From Flavobacteriaceae bacterium NBU2973 (GTDB taxonomy: Bacteria; Bacteroidota; Bacteroidia; Flavobacteriales; Flavobacteriaceae): 64,000 bases of DNA. The stretch lies in the NCBI GenBank assembly GCA_026162565.1, contig JAOEIQ010000010.1:62001-126000 (forward strand), in the 5' to 3' direction. Made by a program: the position numbers and the translations under genes. Each line of letters opens with the position of its first letter. Within the stretch, counting starts at the first letter, position 1. Below the pieces are notes generated by a model. The model was not told where the DNA came from. It worked only from the letters and a program-made list of their open reading frames with translations, and ran no database searches. Shown here piece by piece: positions 34,643 to 43,453 of this stretch.

Positions 34643-35857
34643 ATGAAAAACTATCTCGTTTTTATGTGTGTTTTAGCCTTATTCTCGTGTCAAGAGAATA
34701 AATCAGAACCTCTTACTCTTGAGGTTGGAACCTATCAAGGTTCACTGGAAGTAAAGGATGATAACCTGTTACCTTTTTTGTTTGAAGTTACTCCTGAAAA
34801 TACCTTAAAAATATTCAATGCTGAAGAGGAAATTACAGTTGATGAAATTATGTATCGTAACGATTCTGTAGTCATTAATATGCCTGTTTATGAAGGTTAC
34901 ATCACAGCAAAATTAACTGAAGATGGTTTTAAAGGAAGTTTTAATAAAGAAAGTTTAGAGCGTTATGTGCCAATTACAGCTGTAAAAAGTAACCAGCGTT
35001 TTCTAACAAGCGAAGAAGCAATACAAAATGTAACTGGAAACTGGGAAGTGCTTTTTAGTCCAGATTCTGAAGACGATAAATACATCGCGAAAGGTATTTT
35101 TAAACAAGATGGTAATACAGTTACAGGAACCTTTAGAACCACAACTGGAGATTATCGCTATTTAGAAGGTGTTATGGATGGTAACCAAATGAAGCTTTCT
35201 ACATTTGATGGTGCTCATGCCTTTCTGTTTACAGCGACTGTAAAAGATTCAACAATGAAAGGGATGTTTTATTCTGGTAATCATTTTAAAGAACCTTTTA
35301 TAGCGAAACGAAACGATACTTACGAATTACCAGGTGCTAACTCGTTAACCTATTTAAAAGACGGTTACGATAAGATAGAATTCTCATTTCCTGATGAAAC
35401 TGGTAAACAAGTTTCCTTAACAGACGAGCGATTTAAAGATAAAGTGGTTTTAGTACAAATTATGGGAACTTGGTGTCCTAATTGTTTAGATGAAAGTAAG
35501 TATTACTCCCAGTTTTATAAAGACAATAAAGATAAGGACATTGAGATTGTAGCTTTAGCTTTTGAGTATGCCAAAACACAAGAAAAAGCGTTTAATAATA
35601 TTAAGCGTCTAAAAGAGCGAACAGGTATTGAGTATCCTGTTTTATTAGCGCAAGTTGGTACCTCTAGTAAAATGAAAGCCAATGAGAAACTACCAATGTT
35701 AAATCATGTATTGAGTTATCCGACTACTATATTTATTGATAAAAGGGGTAAAGTCCGTAAAATACATACAGGATTTAATGGCCCAGCTACTGGAGACAAA
35801 TACACAGAATTTAAAACCGAGTTTACAGGTTTTGTAGAGGATTTGTTACAGGAGTAG
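34643..35857 (+). CDS. TlpA-like thioredoxin-fold lipoprotein
   Basis: A 404-residue lipoprotein (start at MKNYLVFMCVLALFSCQ; lipobox cysteine at 16). Residues about 25-240 form a beta-rich domain (TGNWEVLFSPDSEDDKY, GVMDGNQMKLSTFDGAHAFL). The C-terminal 150 residues are a thioredoxin-like redoxin domain with VLVQIMGTWCPNCLDESK (active-site CPNC) and the cis-Pro region LSYPTTIFIDKRG. It probably reduces or isomerises disulfides of envelope proteins. A 23-codon extension upstream to 34574 would overlap the terminator and is rejected. Confidence 0.88.
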   Translation: MKNYLVFMCVLALFSCQENKSEPLTLEVGTYQGSLEVKDDNLLPFLFEVTPENTLKIFNAEEEITVDEIMYRNDSVVINMPVYEGYITAKLTEDGFKGSFNKESLERYVPITAVKSNQRFLTSEEAIQNVTGNWEVLFSPDSEDDKYIAKGIFKQDGNTVTGTFRTTTGDYRYLEGVMDGNQMKLSTFDGAHAFLFTATVKDSTMKGMFYSGNHFKEPFIAKRNDTYELPGANSLTYLKDGYDKIEFSFPDETGKQVSLTDERFKDKVVLVQIMGTWCPNCLDESKYYSQFYKDNKDKDIEIVALAFEYAKTQEKAFNNIKRLKERTGIEYPVLLAQVGTSSKMKANEKLPMLNHVLSYPTTIFIDKRGKVRKIHTGFNGPATGDKYTEFKTEFTGFVEDLLQE

Positions 35858-35861
35858 CGAT

Positions 35862-36209
35862 TTACATTTTTCTTAAACAGATATAAGATGTTATCACGAT
35901 TCCTATCATAAGGATATTGATTAGATTGATGATAAAAGGGTCTTTGTTAACAGCATGAGCAACAATTGCTGTGATAAAAAACAAGATAATTCCAGAATAT
36001 GCCCAATCTTTAATTGCTACAGGTATTTGCGGAATCAAGATTATAACTACTGCCAATAGTTTTAAAATGGCAATTTGCAGTCTAAAATAATCTGGAAACC
36101 CTAATTCTCTGACTCCTTCTATAGCAGCTTTACTAAACAGATAAGAATAAGAACTCCATAGTAAAAATATGGATAGTATAGAGGTAGTAATCCAATACGT
36201 AATCTTCAT
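35862..36209 (-). CDS. DoxX-like family membrane protein
   Basis: A 115-residue protein with four membrane helices, resembling the DoxX-like family (IEGVRELGFPDYFRLQIAIL, KLLAVVIILIPQIPVAIKDWAYSG). Role unknown; DoxX proteins are linked to thiol/sulfur redox and membrane quinol reactions. It is separate from the neighbours, and converges with the TlpA-like gene with a 4-bp gap. Confidence 0.82.
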   Translation of the reverse strand: MKITYWITTSILSIFLLWSSYSYLFSKAAIEGVRELGFPDYFRLQIAILKLLAVVIILIPQIPVAIKDWAYSGIILFFITAIVAHAVNKDPFIINLINILMIGIVITSYICLRKM

Positions 36210-36277
36210 AATACAAAGATATTAATCCCAAACAAATTTCAATCCATTAAAGTTTTAGTGAAGTGAATTCTTCTTTT

Positions 36278-36817
36278 TTACATTTCACTTAAATACGCAT
36301 TTAAACTAGCATATAATTGGTTTAGTATATCTGGAATATTAATTACAAAGGATTTCGATTTTTTAATAAGCTTTCCTCTTTTGTAAAAAGTCTCACCATT
36401 TTTAAGATTAAAGTCATTCCAACCTCTATCGTATTTACTATTCACTTTTGTTTGTATGGCTGTTGGCTCAAATTTGTACTGTCCATCTTCAAAACTAATG
36501 GTAATACTATACTTAATACTAGAATATATCTTATCTATATTAACAGCATTATCTTTAATATGTATGAAGTTTATAAGAGAGTCTCCACTTTTAGATTGAA
36601 TCACCTTATCAGCATTTTTGTAAGTATTCTCTATCCAAGCAAGGGTTTTGTTATATAGTTCGGTTTTAGATAAACCTTCAATAGTTGTTGTTACAGATTC
36701 TGGCGACAAGCCTTTTTCTGAAAACTTAAATGTAGTTTGACCTTTTGCTATTGATGAATAAAAAAACATCAGCAGTATTAAGAATATATAATTCTTTTTA
36801 GTCCACATAGCCTTCAT
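36278..36817 (-). CDS. DUF4468 domain-containing exported protein (TBP-like fold)
   Basis: A 179-residue exported protein (signal peptide ending AKGQ). The mature part follows the DUF4468 pattern: FSEKGLSPESVTTTIEG, LYNKTLAWIENTYKNADKVI, then IKYSITISFEDGQYKFEPTA. The C-terminus (residues 140-179) is a separate helical stretch. The role is unknown. Two starts are possible (36817 or 36808). The upstream lipoprotein overlaps its start by 20 bp, indicating co-transcription. Confidence 0.75.
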   Translation of the reverse strand: MKAMWTKKNYIFLILLMFFYSSIAKGQTTFKFSEKGLSPESVTTTIEGLSKTELYNKTLAWIENTYKNADKVIQSKSGDSLINFIHIKDNAVNIDKIYSSIKYSITISFEDGQYKFEPTAIQTKVNSKYDRGWNDFNLKNGETFYKRGKLIKKSKSFVINIPDILNQLYASLNAYLSEM

Positions 36818-37814
36818 AATCTATTGCTTTTAATCGATCATTTAGAAATGAAAAAATAAAAATCGAAGTATTCTCTAAATCACCAATTTTTATTAAATCG
36901 GATTCTAATTCTGTTTTTAATATATTTTCAATAGTACTTTTCTTCACCCCAATTTTTAAAGAATCCAAAAACTTAAATTCTGGACTTCTAATTTTAGCTG
37001 AATAAACCCATTCATTATCTTGAGAACGATAAGAGTAAATTTCATTCAATTCAAATTTTCTAATTTTAATTGTGTCAGTAATTGTTTTATAGTGAGTATT
37101 GGCTCGTGGTTTAGTTGTTAAATCAAATTTAGAATTTTGTGTTAACTCATCTAATTCTAATTCTAATTTAGTTAGTAAACTATCATTAATAAAATACTGT
37201 TCAGGATTATCAATTTTATCGATTTGACTTTTTTGTTCAACTTTTATTTCAGTCTCTTTAAGCAAATGAGGTTCTGTAGTTGGAACCATATAATCAAGTC
37301 GATACTTTTCCATTTCTTTGGGATATAACTCAAACATTATTCGTTGATAGCGTTCTATATTGAATCCAAGATTCCCAAGTCCAGTTGTTCTTAATAAAAT
37401 GGTGTCTTTTTCTTTTGGATTTGTAATAACAAAAAATGGACTGCTTGTTTGTTCTTGATAATTAATATCAAAATCAGCCATCATTTTTTGCAAGTTAAGA
37501 GTATCATTTTTTAATTGGTATAGGACTTTGTTAAAACTGTAAGTTGTGTCATCGATCGCAATATATTTTTCTGTTAATTGAAGGAAGATACTGTCATTTA
37601 CTTTTGTTATTTGTAATTTATCAAACTCTTCCCACATACACATTGACAAGTTTACTCCAATATTTAGAGTATCCCAATTTTCCATTTTATTTACGAATTG
37701 AGCATAGTTATTAGAAATCTTAAAATTTGATTTAATTGGCTCATCTTTTTGTTCACAACAAAAAATCAATAAGGTAAAAACTAGAATAAATATTTTAGAG
37801 ATTAAGGGTTTCAT
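36798..37814 (-). CDS. Unknown lipoprotein upstream of DUF4468
   Basis: A 338-residue lipoprotein. The signal MKPLISKIFILVFTLLIFCC ends in two cysteines, and Glu-Gln-Lys-Asp-Glu follow. The remainder has no motif that I recognise; the last 70 residues (FLDSLKIGVKKSTIENIL, ENTSIFIFSFLNDRLKAIDY) look like the BLIP/SmpA-type two-layer fold that other periplasmic proteins use. I chose the ATG at 37814 over the in-frame one at 37832. The 3' end overlaps the DUF4468 gene by 20 bp. Confidence 0.68.
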   Translation of the reverse strand: MKPLISKIFILVFTLLIFCCEQKDEPIKSNFKISNNYAQFVNKMENWDTLNIGVNLSMCMWEEFDKLQITKVNDSIFLQLTEKYIAIDDTTYSFNKVLYQLKNDTLNLQKMMADFDINYQEQTSSPFFVITNPKEKDTILLRTTGLGNLGFNIERYQRIMFELYPKEMEKYRLDYMVPTTEPHLLKETEIKVEQKSQIDKIDNPEQYFINDSLLTKLELELDELTQNSKFDLTTKPRANTHYKTITDTIKIRKFELNEIYSYRSQDNEWVYSAKIRSPEFKFLDSLKIGVKKSTIENILKTELESDLIKIGDLENTSIFIFSFLNDRLKAIDYEGYVD

Positions 37815-37940
37815 ATGTTTCCAATTAAGCAAGTAATTCAGTTTTTAAATTTACTTTATTTCTAATTAAATTTAAGGCTTTTTTAAACTCTGTAAATCAA
37901 GCAATTACGTTAAACGTTGTCAACAAATTCTTAACAAAAC

Positions 37941-38017
37941 TTGTAAAGTTTAAAAATGTAAAGTATATTTGTCATATAGTAAAAATAATTTTACTTAATA
38001 TAAAATATATTTGTCAT
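37941..38017 (+). promoter_or_regulatory. Promoter with two 17-bp direct repeats before the membrane-protein/XRE operon
   Basis: TAAAGTATATTTGTCAT (37959-37975) and TAAAATATATTTGTCAT (38001-38017) differ at one position and are 42 bp apart start to start. Each includes TATATTTG, matching TAnnTTTG. The first has a TTG at 37941-37943, 20 bp upstream of the box, so it is probably the main promoter. The second ends one base before the ATG at 38019, where a bound protein would block transcription or initiation. The XRE regulator encoded in the operon is the likely ligand (inference). Confidence 0.65.
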
Positions 38018-38018
38018 T

Positions 38019-38462
38019 ATGAGTAATAAGAGTTTTATGGAGTGCGAGCGTACTAAATTAGAGCGTTGGTCACAATTTCAATTAGCTAACAACTGGAAAA
38101 CAATTGGTGCTACTATTTGTTTACTTACCTTATTAACTTTAATAGGTATCAAGTTTATAGATACAGAGCCTTCGTGGTTACGCGATGTATTAAAGCGTGT
38201 GTTGTTAGTTGGTCTCCTTATAGTAGTCTTATCTAAAGAAAAAGTAGAGGACGAAATGCTGCAATCGTTAAGAGCCAAGGCATTTACTTTAGCGTTTATA
38301 TTTGGTGTATTGTATTCGTTAGTGCAACCATTAGCAGATTATGTCGTTCATAACTATATCTATGAAGCAAGTAAGGAAAATACCTTTAGTTATTTTCAAG
38401 TACTGTCCTTTATGTTACTGGTTCAAATTATGTTTTTCGAAGTTTTAAAACGTAATAGATAA
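38019..38462 (+). CDS. Four-helix membrane protein, partner of an XRE regulator
   Basis: A 147-residue membrane protein with hydrophobic segments at about residues 28-46, 58-70, 87-107 and 122-141, and a charged N-terminus (MECERTKLERWSQFQ). Its stop TAA overlaps the ATG of the XRE-type regulator (TAATG), so the two are translationally coupled. Such two-gene modules (membrane protein plus small Cro/CI-like DNA-binding protein) occur widely in flavobacteria and Firmicutes, where the membrane component may sense a signal. The function here is unknown. Confidence 0.72.
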   Translation: MSNKSFMECERTKLERWSQFQLANNWKTIGATICLLTLLTLIGIKFIDTEPSWLRDVLKRVLLVGLLIVVLSKEKVEDEMLQSLRAKAFTLAFIFGVLYSLVQPLADYVVHNYIYEASKENTFSYFQVLSFMLLVQIMFFEVLKRNR

Positions 38463-38662
38463 TGGAAAATACCATAAAAGTAGAACGTGCCATTTTAAAT
38501 ATTACCCAAGACGATCTTGCTAAACGTATTGGTGTATCTCGACAAACGATTAATTCTATAGAAGCTAATAGATACGTGCCTTCAACAGTTCTAGCATTAA
38601 AATTATCGCAAGTGTTTAATAAACCAGTAAACGACTTTTTTAAACTAAATCCAGACGATTAA
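38462..38662 (+). CDS. Small XRE-family helix-turn-helix transcriptional regulator
   Basis: A 66-residue single-domain Cro/C1-type DNA-binding protein. The helix-turn-helix is DLAKRIGVSRQTINSIEAN, with the usual ALKLSQVFNKPVNDFF continuing the five-helix bundle. It resembles YozG/YgzD-like regulators that accompany membrane proteins. It probably controls its own operon through the direct repeats at 37959-38017. One base after its stop a 17-codon ORF for a hydrophobic peptide begins. Confidence 0.88.
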   Translation: MENTIKVERAILNITQDDLAKRIGVSRQTINSIEANRYVPSTVLALKLSQVFNKPVNDFFKLNPDD

Positions 38663-38663
38663 C

Positions 38664-38717
38664 ATGATACTTTTAGCAAAGTTAGTCGTGTTTGTATTAT
38701 TAGTGATTTTCTTTTAA
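38664..38717 (+). CDS. Possible 17-residue hydrophobic micropeptide
   Basis: The ATG lies one base after the XRE stop and gives MILLAKLVVFVLLVIFF, a single all-hydrophobic helix with one lysine, then TAA. Its 3' end overlaps the end of the convergent sirtuin gene by 18 bp. Tight spacing to the operon is the main argument; such a short ORF can arise by chance in AT-rich DNA. Confidence 0.4.
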   Translation: MILLAKLVVFVLLVIFF

Positions 38718-39383
38718 AAATGCTTGTAAGTCTTTGAGGCCTTCGGTTGCAGGTTTGGCAATAACCGTTAGATTGGGTTTACTTTCTATTGCAGGTTTAG
38801 GGTCTATAAAATACGTTGCTGTATTTTCTGGCACATAGTGCATCAAGCTTGCTGCGGGATAGACTTGCATGGAGGTACCAATAATAACTAGAATATCTGC
38901 TGTTTCGCAGATGTCAACTGCTTTTTCTATCATTGGAACAGCTTCACCAAACCACACAATATGTGGTCGTAATTGATATCCATTTTTACAAAGATCGCCT
39001 AATACCAAATCATGCTCCCAAGTTTGTATATCGTTTTCGTTTTGAGTGCTGCGTACTTTTAGTAATTCGCCATGTAGATGTAATACGTTACTGCTGCCAG
39101 CTCGTTCGTGTAAATCATCAACATTTTGCGTAATAATAGTCACCTTATAATCGGTTTCTAAATGTGCTAAATCTGTATGTGCAGAATTGGGTTGTACCTC
39201 AAATAGTTGTCTACGACGTTGGTTATAAAAATCTAAAACCAATTCAGGATTGGCAGCAAACCCTTGTGGAGAGGCTACTTCCATAACGTCATGACCTTCC
39301 CAGAGACCATCAGCATCTCTAAAGGTTTTAATACCACTTTCGGCACTCATTCCAGCTCCTGTTAATACGACTAGGTGTTTCAT
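38700..39383 (-). CDS. cobB: Sir2-family NAD-dependent protein deacylase (CobB/SIRT5-like)
   Basis: A 227-residue class III sirtuin. NAD-binding and catalytic motifs: LTGAGMSAESGIKTFRD, TQNVDDLHERAGS, catalytic His in VLHLHGEL, PHIVWFGEAVP and IIGTSMQVYPAASL. The YxxR pair in FYNQRRRQL corresponds to the Tyr/Arg that bind acidic acyl groups in SIRT5 and CobB, so desuccinylation or demalonylation is likely besides deacetylation. No Cys4 zinc site is visible, as usual for this class. A likely substrate type is Acs (3422-5362), known for other bacteria. Start at ATG 39383. Confidence 0.88.
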   Translation of the reverse strand: MKHLVVLTGAGMSAESGIKTFRDADGLWEGHDVMEVASPQGFAANPELVLDFYNQRRRQLFEVQPNSAHTDLAHLETDYKVTIITQNVDDLHERAGSSNVLHLHGELLKVRSTQNENDIQTWEHDLVLGDLCKNGYQLRPHIVWFGEAVPMIEKAVDICETADILVIIGTSMQVYPAASLMHYVPENTATYFIDPKPAIESKPNLTVIAKPATEGLKDLQAFLKENH

Positions 39384-39419
39384 GGTTACCAAATTACTAT
39401 TTTAAATTATATTTGAGAT

Positions 39420-40076
39420 ATGATCGACTTAAAACTATTACACTATCTAGACACCTATTTAACAGATAATCGTCGTGAACGATTTAATAGAGTATTATCA
39501 CAACGAACCAGACACTTTACTGTTGCTACAGAAGATGTATACCAATTGCACAACACGAGTGCTGTTATTAGAAGCTGTGATGTATTTGGTGTTCAAGATA
39601 TTCATGTAGTTGAGGAAATAAACTCTAAACGTATAGATCGAGAAATTGCCATGGGAGCGCAAAAATGGGTAGATTTACATAGATATAATTCTGTCAAGTC
39701 ATGTATATCTGAATTAAAAGCAAAAGGCTATCAAATTGTAGCGACGACTCCTCATGCAAATGATTGTGATTTACAGGATTTTGATGTCACTAAACAATCC
39801 TGTTTCTTTTTTGGTCGCGAAACCGAGGGTTTATCGCAAGAGGTTTTAGATGAAGCCGATTGTTTTTTGAAAATTCCGATGTCTGGATTTACAGAGAGTT
39901 TAAATATTTCGGTATCTGCAGCAATTATTTTGCAACATGTTACAGCTAAATTAAAAACTACAGATGTTGCCTGGCAATTAACTGAAGAGGAACAAAACGA
40001 AAAGCGATTGGATTGGATTAAAAAAACGATTAAAAGTCATGAGGATATTATTAAACGTTTTTATAGTGACTCATAA
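39420..40076 (+). CDS. trmH: tRNA (guanosine-18-2'-O)-methyltransferase (SpoU/TrmH family)
   Basis: A 218-residue SPOUT methyltransferase. Motif 1 is NTSAVIRSCDVFGVQDIHVV (N-x-R region of SpoU), motif 2 FFFGRETEGLSQEVLDEAD, and motif 3 IPMSGFTESLNISVSAAI; the deep trefoil knot lies in these. It is probably TrmH, which methylates G18 of tRNA. A TATATTTG box is found only five bases upstream of the ATG (39408-39415), so a leaderless mRNA is possible. Divergent from cobB with a 36-bp gap. Confidence 0.88.
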   Translation: MIDLKLLHYLDTYLTDNRRERFNRVLSQRTRHFTVATEDVYQLHNTSAVIRSCDVFGVQDIHVVEEINSKRIDREIAMGAQKWVDLHRYNSVKSCISELKAKGYQIVATTPHANDCDLQDFDVTKQSCFFFGRETEGLSQEVLDEADCFLKIPMSGFTESLNISVSAAIILQHVTAKLKTTDVAWQLTEEEQNEKRLDWIKKTIKSHEDIIKRFYSDS

Positions 40077-40113
40077 TTTTGTAACTTAAGCTTTCAACCA
40101 AAAAACTAATACT

Positions 40114-40533
40114 ATGAAATGCGATGTGTATTTAACTTTTGATGGTAATTGTGAAGACGCTATGTTGTTTTATCAAGATATCTTTGATGGTGAATTTAGA
40201 GTACTAATGCGTTATAAAGATGGTCCGCCAGAATATATAAGTTCTCCAGAAATTGAAAATAAAATTATGCATGTAACCATGACTTTTGGTAAAGGTTGTG
40301 AGCTAAAGGCATCAGATAGTTTTCATCAACCACTAAATAAAGGCAACAATTTTAATATTAGTTTTTTAGCAGATGATGATGCACAAGCCCAAGCTGTTTT
40401 TAATGGTTTGTCTGAAGGAGGAACTATTATCATGCTTTATGAAGAAGTGTTTTGGGGAGGAAAATTTGGAAATATAATTGATAAATATGGTATACAATGG
40501 ATGGTGAGTTATGATGAAAATGAAGTAAATTAA
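40114..40533 (+). CDS. VOC family protein (PhnB/glyoxalase-like)
   Basis: A 139-residue protein with two beta-alpha-beta-beta-beta units: CDVYLTFDGNCEDAMLFYQD at the start and the DKYGIQWMVSYD ending typical of PhnB-like VOC proteins, which lack a clear metal triad. Function unknown. It precedes a second VOC gene by 20 bp. Confidence 0.85.
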   Translation: MKCDVYLTFDGNCEDAMLFYQDIFDGEFRVLMRYKDGPPEYISSPEIENKIMHVTMTFGKGCELKASDSFHQPLNKGNNFNISFLADDDAQAQAVFNGLSEGGTIIMLYEEVFWGGKFGNIIDKYGIQWMVSYDENEVN

Positions 40534-40553
40534 TAACATTAAAAATTTTAAAT

Positions 40554-40928
40554 ATGAAAAAACCAAGAGTTGTCTGGTTTGAAATACCAGTTTCAGATAT
40601 GGATCGTGCTAAAACATTTTATGAAACGGTTTTTGACACCGAAATACACATTGTAGATTTTGGTGGTTTAAAAATGGGTTGGTTTCCAGATATTGGTCAA
40701 GATCATGGAGCTAATGGTACTTTAATTCTTCAAGAATCCTACTTTCCTAGTCAGGAAGGTACTTTGGTATATTTTAAATCTGAAGACATTTCTACAGAAC
40801 TCGATAGAGTAGAAGCTGCAGGAGGAAAGGTATATCAACCAAGAACCGAAATATCTCCAGAGCATGGTTTTATGGGAGTTTTTATTGATAGTGAAGGAAA
40901 TAGAATAGCCTTGCATGCTGATGCATAA
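40554..40928 (+). CDS. VOC family protein
   Basis: A 124-residue vicinal-oxygen-chelate protein of the YtlI/lyase-like type: RVVWFEIPVSDMDRAKTFYE with the usual first half, and GVFIDSEGNRIALHA as the final strand with the conserved Glu/His-like positions. No reaction can be deduced. The start is 20 bp after the previous VOC gene, so both are co-transcribed. Confidence 0.85.
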   Translation: MKKPRVVWFEIPVSDMDRAKTFYETVFDTEIHIVDFGGLKMGWFPDIGQDHGANGTLILQESYFPSQEGTLVYFKSEDISTELDRVEAAGGKVYQPRTEISPEHGFMGVFIDSEGNRIALHADA

Positions 40929-40948
40929 AACGAATGACAGCTAATTTC

Positions 40949-43453
40949 TTAAAAATAAAGTCTAATTACGGCATTTGTTGTCAAACCCAGAGAAAATCTA
41001 GAGAACTTATTTACACCATCATTTTCGTTAACCCTGTAATAGTCGTTAATGGCATTTTGTCTGTTTGAGATATTCCAGACAGATGCACCAATTTCTGAAC
41101 GAAAGGTGTTACTTATTTTGAATTTATAAATAGTTGAAGCATCAATTCTCATGTAATCAATTAACCTCTGACTATTGCTTGTATCAAAATTTACATCATC
41201 ATCTACTATTTCATTACCTATTAATGGTATAGTTGTTGGATTACCAGTTCTATAGTTCAATCCAGCAGAAATATCCCAAGATTTATTACTAAACGTTGTA
41301 CCTAAAGTAACAGAATGTGTTATGTCAAAGTTGCTTGGAAACTCAATATCTTCAAGACTATCAAATGTATAGGTATTATCCATATAAGAGTAGCTTAACC
41401 AACTACTGAAGTTGCCAAAAGTTTTTCGGCAGAGAAACTCAAATCCAAAAACCTCATAACTGCCTTTTTCTTTTGCAAATTCGTATTTAGTTGTAAAACT
41501 CTGACTTTGGGTTGTTATTCCATCAACTGTTTTATAATAGCTTTTGGCATCCAAAAGCCAACCATTATTTTTATAGAGTATCCCAAATGAAGCTTGTTTA
41601 CTTTGTAACACAGGAATACTATCGTTATCTGTTAACTGCCATCGTCTTTTTTCAATTCCTAAAAAGTCATTTTGGAAATTGACGATTTGAGAAGTGCTTT
41701 GATGCTTGAATTCTCCTTGTGCCTCAATTTCAAAATATTCTCCTATGGATTGTCGTACGCTTAATCTAGGTTCAACTATCAATTTTTTAAATCGAGTTAA
41801 ATAGTTGGCTCTTATACCACCTCTAACTGAAAAGTCATTATTTGGACTTTTATACCAAGCTTGACCGAAGACCGCATGTTCTCTCAATATTTCTTCATCG
41901 CGTCTCACAAAACGTGGTAAATCAATATCGTTTAAATCAATGACTTCAGTTTCTGTAAATTGGTAGCCAAGATTAAATCGCCATCTATTTTTTTCATATA
42001 AGTTATTCAATTGAATACTTGTTTCAGAAACCCTATTTTCTTGTAACTGAAGTTGATTGTTTAAAACATCTGCATTAAGAGCATTAAGCTTGTATTCATT
42101 GTTATAGATATTGATGGTTGAGGTCAATCTCTTATTCCATTGTCTTTTATAATGCAATCCAAATGCTAAAGTATTTTGTGAAATACCACTTCGTTTTGTT
42201 TGCGGAACTCCATTTACATCAGCAGTTTCATTAAAGCTTAAATTATTGTCAATTAAAATAAAGTTTAACCTTAAAAAATCTTTGTCTGTTGGTTGATATA
42301 ACCACCTTAAAGAAGCATCATAAAAATCAAAATCTTGGTTTGAATTAATGACATTAGTAACATTATTTTCAGCTTCAGTTTCTTGAATTACTCTATCAAA
42401 ATACACATCGTAAGTTGGTGTTCTAACAACATCATTTACTGATTTTCTGGATGCAATTTGTAGTGATGATTTATTACCTATAGGTATATTTGAAAAGAGT
42501 TCTGCATTTAAAAAATTTAGTCCAAAGACACCTTTAAATTTTGAATCAATTTGTTTGTCTGTTTGCATGTGGATTGTTCCTGAGATACCATCTGTTAACG
42601 ACACGTCTGAACCATTATTAATAACATTAGCAGTTTGGGTCATAAGTGGATTAAAACTTGATATGAGCCCAAAAAAGTGCCCTGTTTGATACATCTTTAT
42701 ATCATCCCAAAGCATTAAATTCTGGTCGTTAGAACCTCCTCGAATATTGATGTTAGAAACCGTTTCATCAACACTCATAACACTTGGAAGTGCTTGAACA
42801 GTCTGCAGAACATCAGATTCAATAAGGCCAGGTAGCAAACTGAATTTTTTATAATCAATAGATGTTGTCCAATCTTGTCTTTTGTCAATTCCACGAACCA
42901 GATACGTTTCAATGAGTACAGGTGCAATAATCTCTTGTTGAAAAATCATTGTTACTATTCCACAATTTTCTAAATTAAAATATTTTGCTTCACGTTTAAT
43001 GGTCTTGAATCCAATATGTCTAATGGTTAATACATCATTTAACGATTTGAGGTCAATTTCATAATACCCATTATCATCAGTTACAGCATAGGCATACTTA
43101 CTTGTGATGGTTGCTGGTGTTATAGGATTCTGAAATTCAAAATCTTTAATGTAACCGCATAATCTAATAGCTTTAGAAATAGTGTATACCAAATCACTAA
43201 CCCTCTCAAAAATGAGGTTAGTTTGGTTTTCTAGATTCTTAATTTTAGCTGATAGTTTTAAATCCTTTGGTATAGGTGCTACAACAATATCTTTTAGAAG
43301 ACTGCTTTCATAATTAAAAGTGATTGAGTGAGCTTGAGAAATTTCTTCAAGAACTTTAGAAATCGGTACACCCTGTTCAGAATTTTGCCCTAATATTTGA
43401 TATAGTGGAAAGACACTTAATAATAGAAATATGTAAAATCTAGTTCTCCCCAT
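40949..43453 (-). CDS. FecA-like TonB-dependent outer-membrane receptor with STN domain
   Basis: An 834-residue outer-membrane receptor. After the signal peptide (ends LGQ) residues 25-90 form a secretin/TonB STN signalling domain (KVLEEISQAHSITFNYESSL), followed by a carboxypeptidase-like domain (residues 95-165; AVTDDNGYYEIDLKSL), a plug (LQTVQALPSVMSVDETVS, NIRGGSNDQNLMLWDDI) and a beta-barrel ending in RFSLGLTTNAVIRLYF. The STN domain presumably contacts FecR. It overlaps fecR by 14 bp. Ligand unknown: no siderophore or SusD-type gene is near; the divergent acidic lipoproteins are candidates for its partner. Confidence 0.9.
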   Translation of the reverse strand: MGRTRFYIFLLLSVFPLYQILGQNSEQGVPISKVLEEISQAHSITFNYESSLLKDIVVAPIPKDLKLSAKIKNLENQTNLIFERVSDLVYTISKAIRLCGYIKDFEFQNPITPATITSKYAYAVTDDNGYYEIDLKSLNDVLTIRHIGFKTIKREAKYFNLENCGIVTMIFQQEIIAPVLIETYLVRGIDKRQDWTTSIDYKKFSLLPGLIESDVLQTVQALPSVMSVDETVSNINIRGGSNDQNLMLWDDIKMYQTGHFFGLISSFNPLMTQTANVINNGSDVSLTDGISGTIHMQTDKQIDSKFKGVFGLNFLNAELFSNIPIGNKSSLQIASRKSVNDVVRTPTYDVYFDRVIQETEAENNVTNVINSNQDFDFYDASLRWLYQPTDKDFLRLNFILIDNNLSFNETADVNGVPQTKRSGISQNTLAFGLHYKRQWNKRLTSTINIYNNEYKLNALNADVLNNQLQLQENRVSETSIQLNNLYEKNRWRFNLGYQFTETEVIDLNDIDLPRFVRRDEEILREHAVFGQAWYKSPNNDFSVRGGIRANYLTRFKKLIVEPRLSVRQSIGEYFEIEAQGEFKHQSTSQIVNFQNDFLGIEKRRWQLTDNDSIPVLQSKQASFGILYKNNGWLLDAKSYYKTVDGITTQSQSFTTKYEFAKEKGSYEVFGFEFLCRKTFGNFSSWLSYSYMDNTYTFDSLEDIEFPSNFDITHSVTLGTTFSNKSWDISAGLNYRTGNPTTIPLIGNEIVDDDVNFDTSNSQRLIDYMRIDASTIYKFKISNTFRSEIGASVWNISNRQNAINDYYRVNENDGVNKFSRFSLGLTTNAVIRLYF

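Noticed and set aside
36452-36658. Antisense ORF in the DUF4468 gene
   Set aside because: No hydrophobic, helical or family pattern; shadow of the coding strand.
40074-40081. TAATTTTG before the first VOC gene as a promoter
   Set aside because: It overlaps the trmH stop and has no TTG at 19-23 bp; such octamers are expected by chance in this composition.
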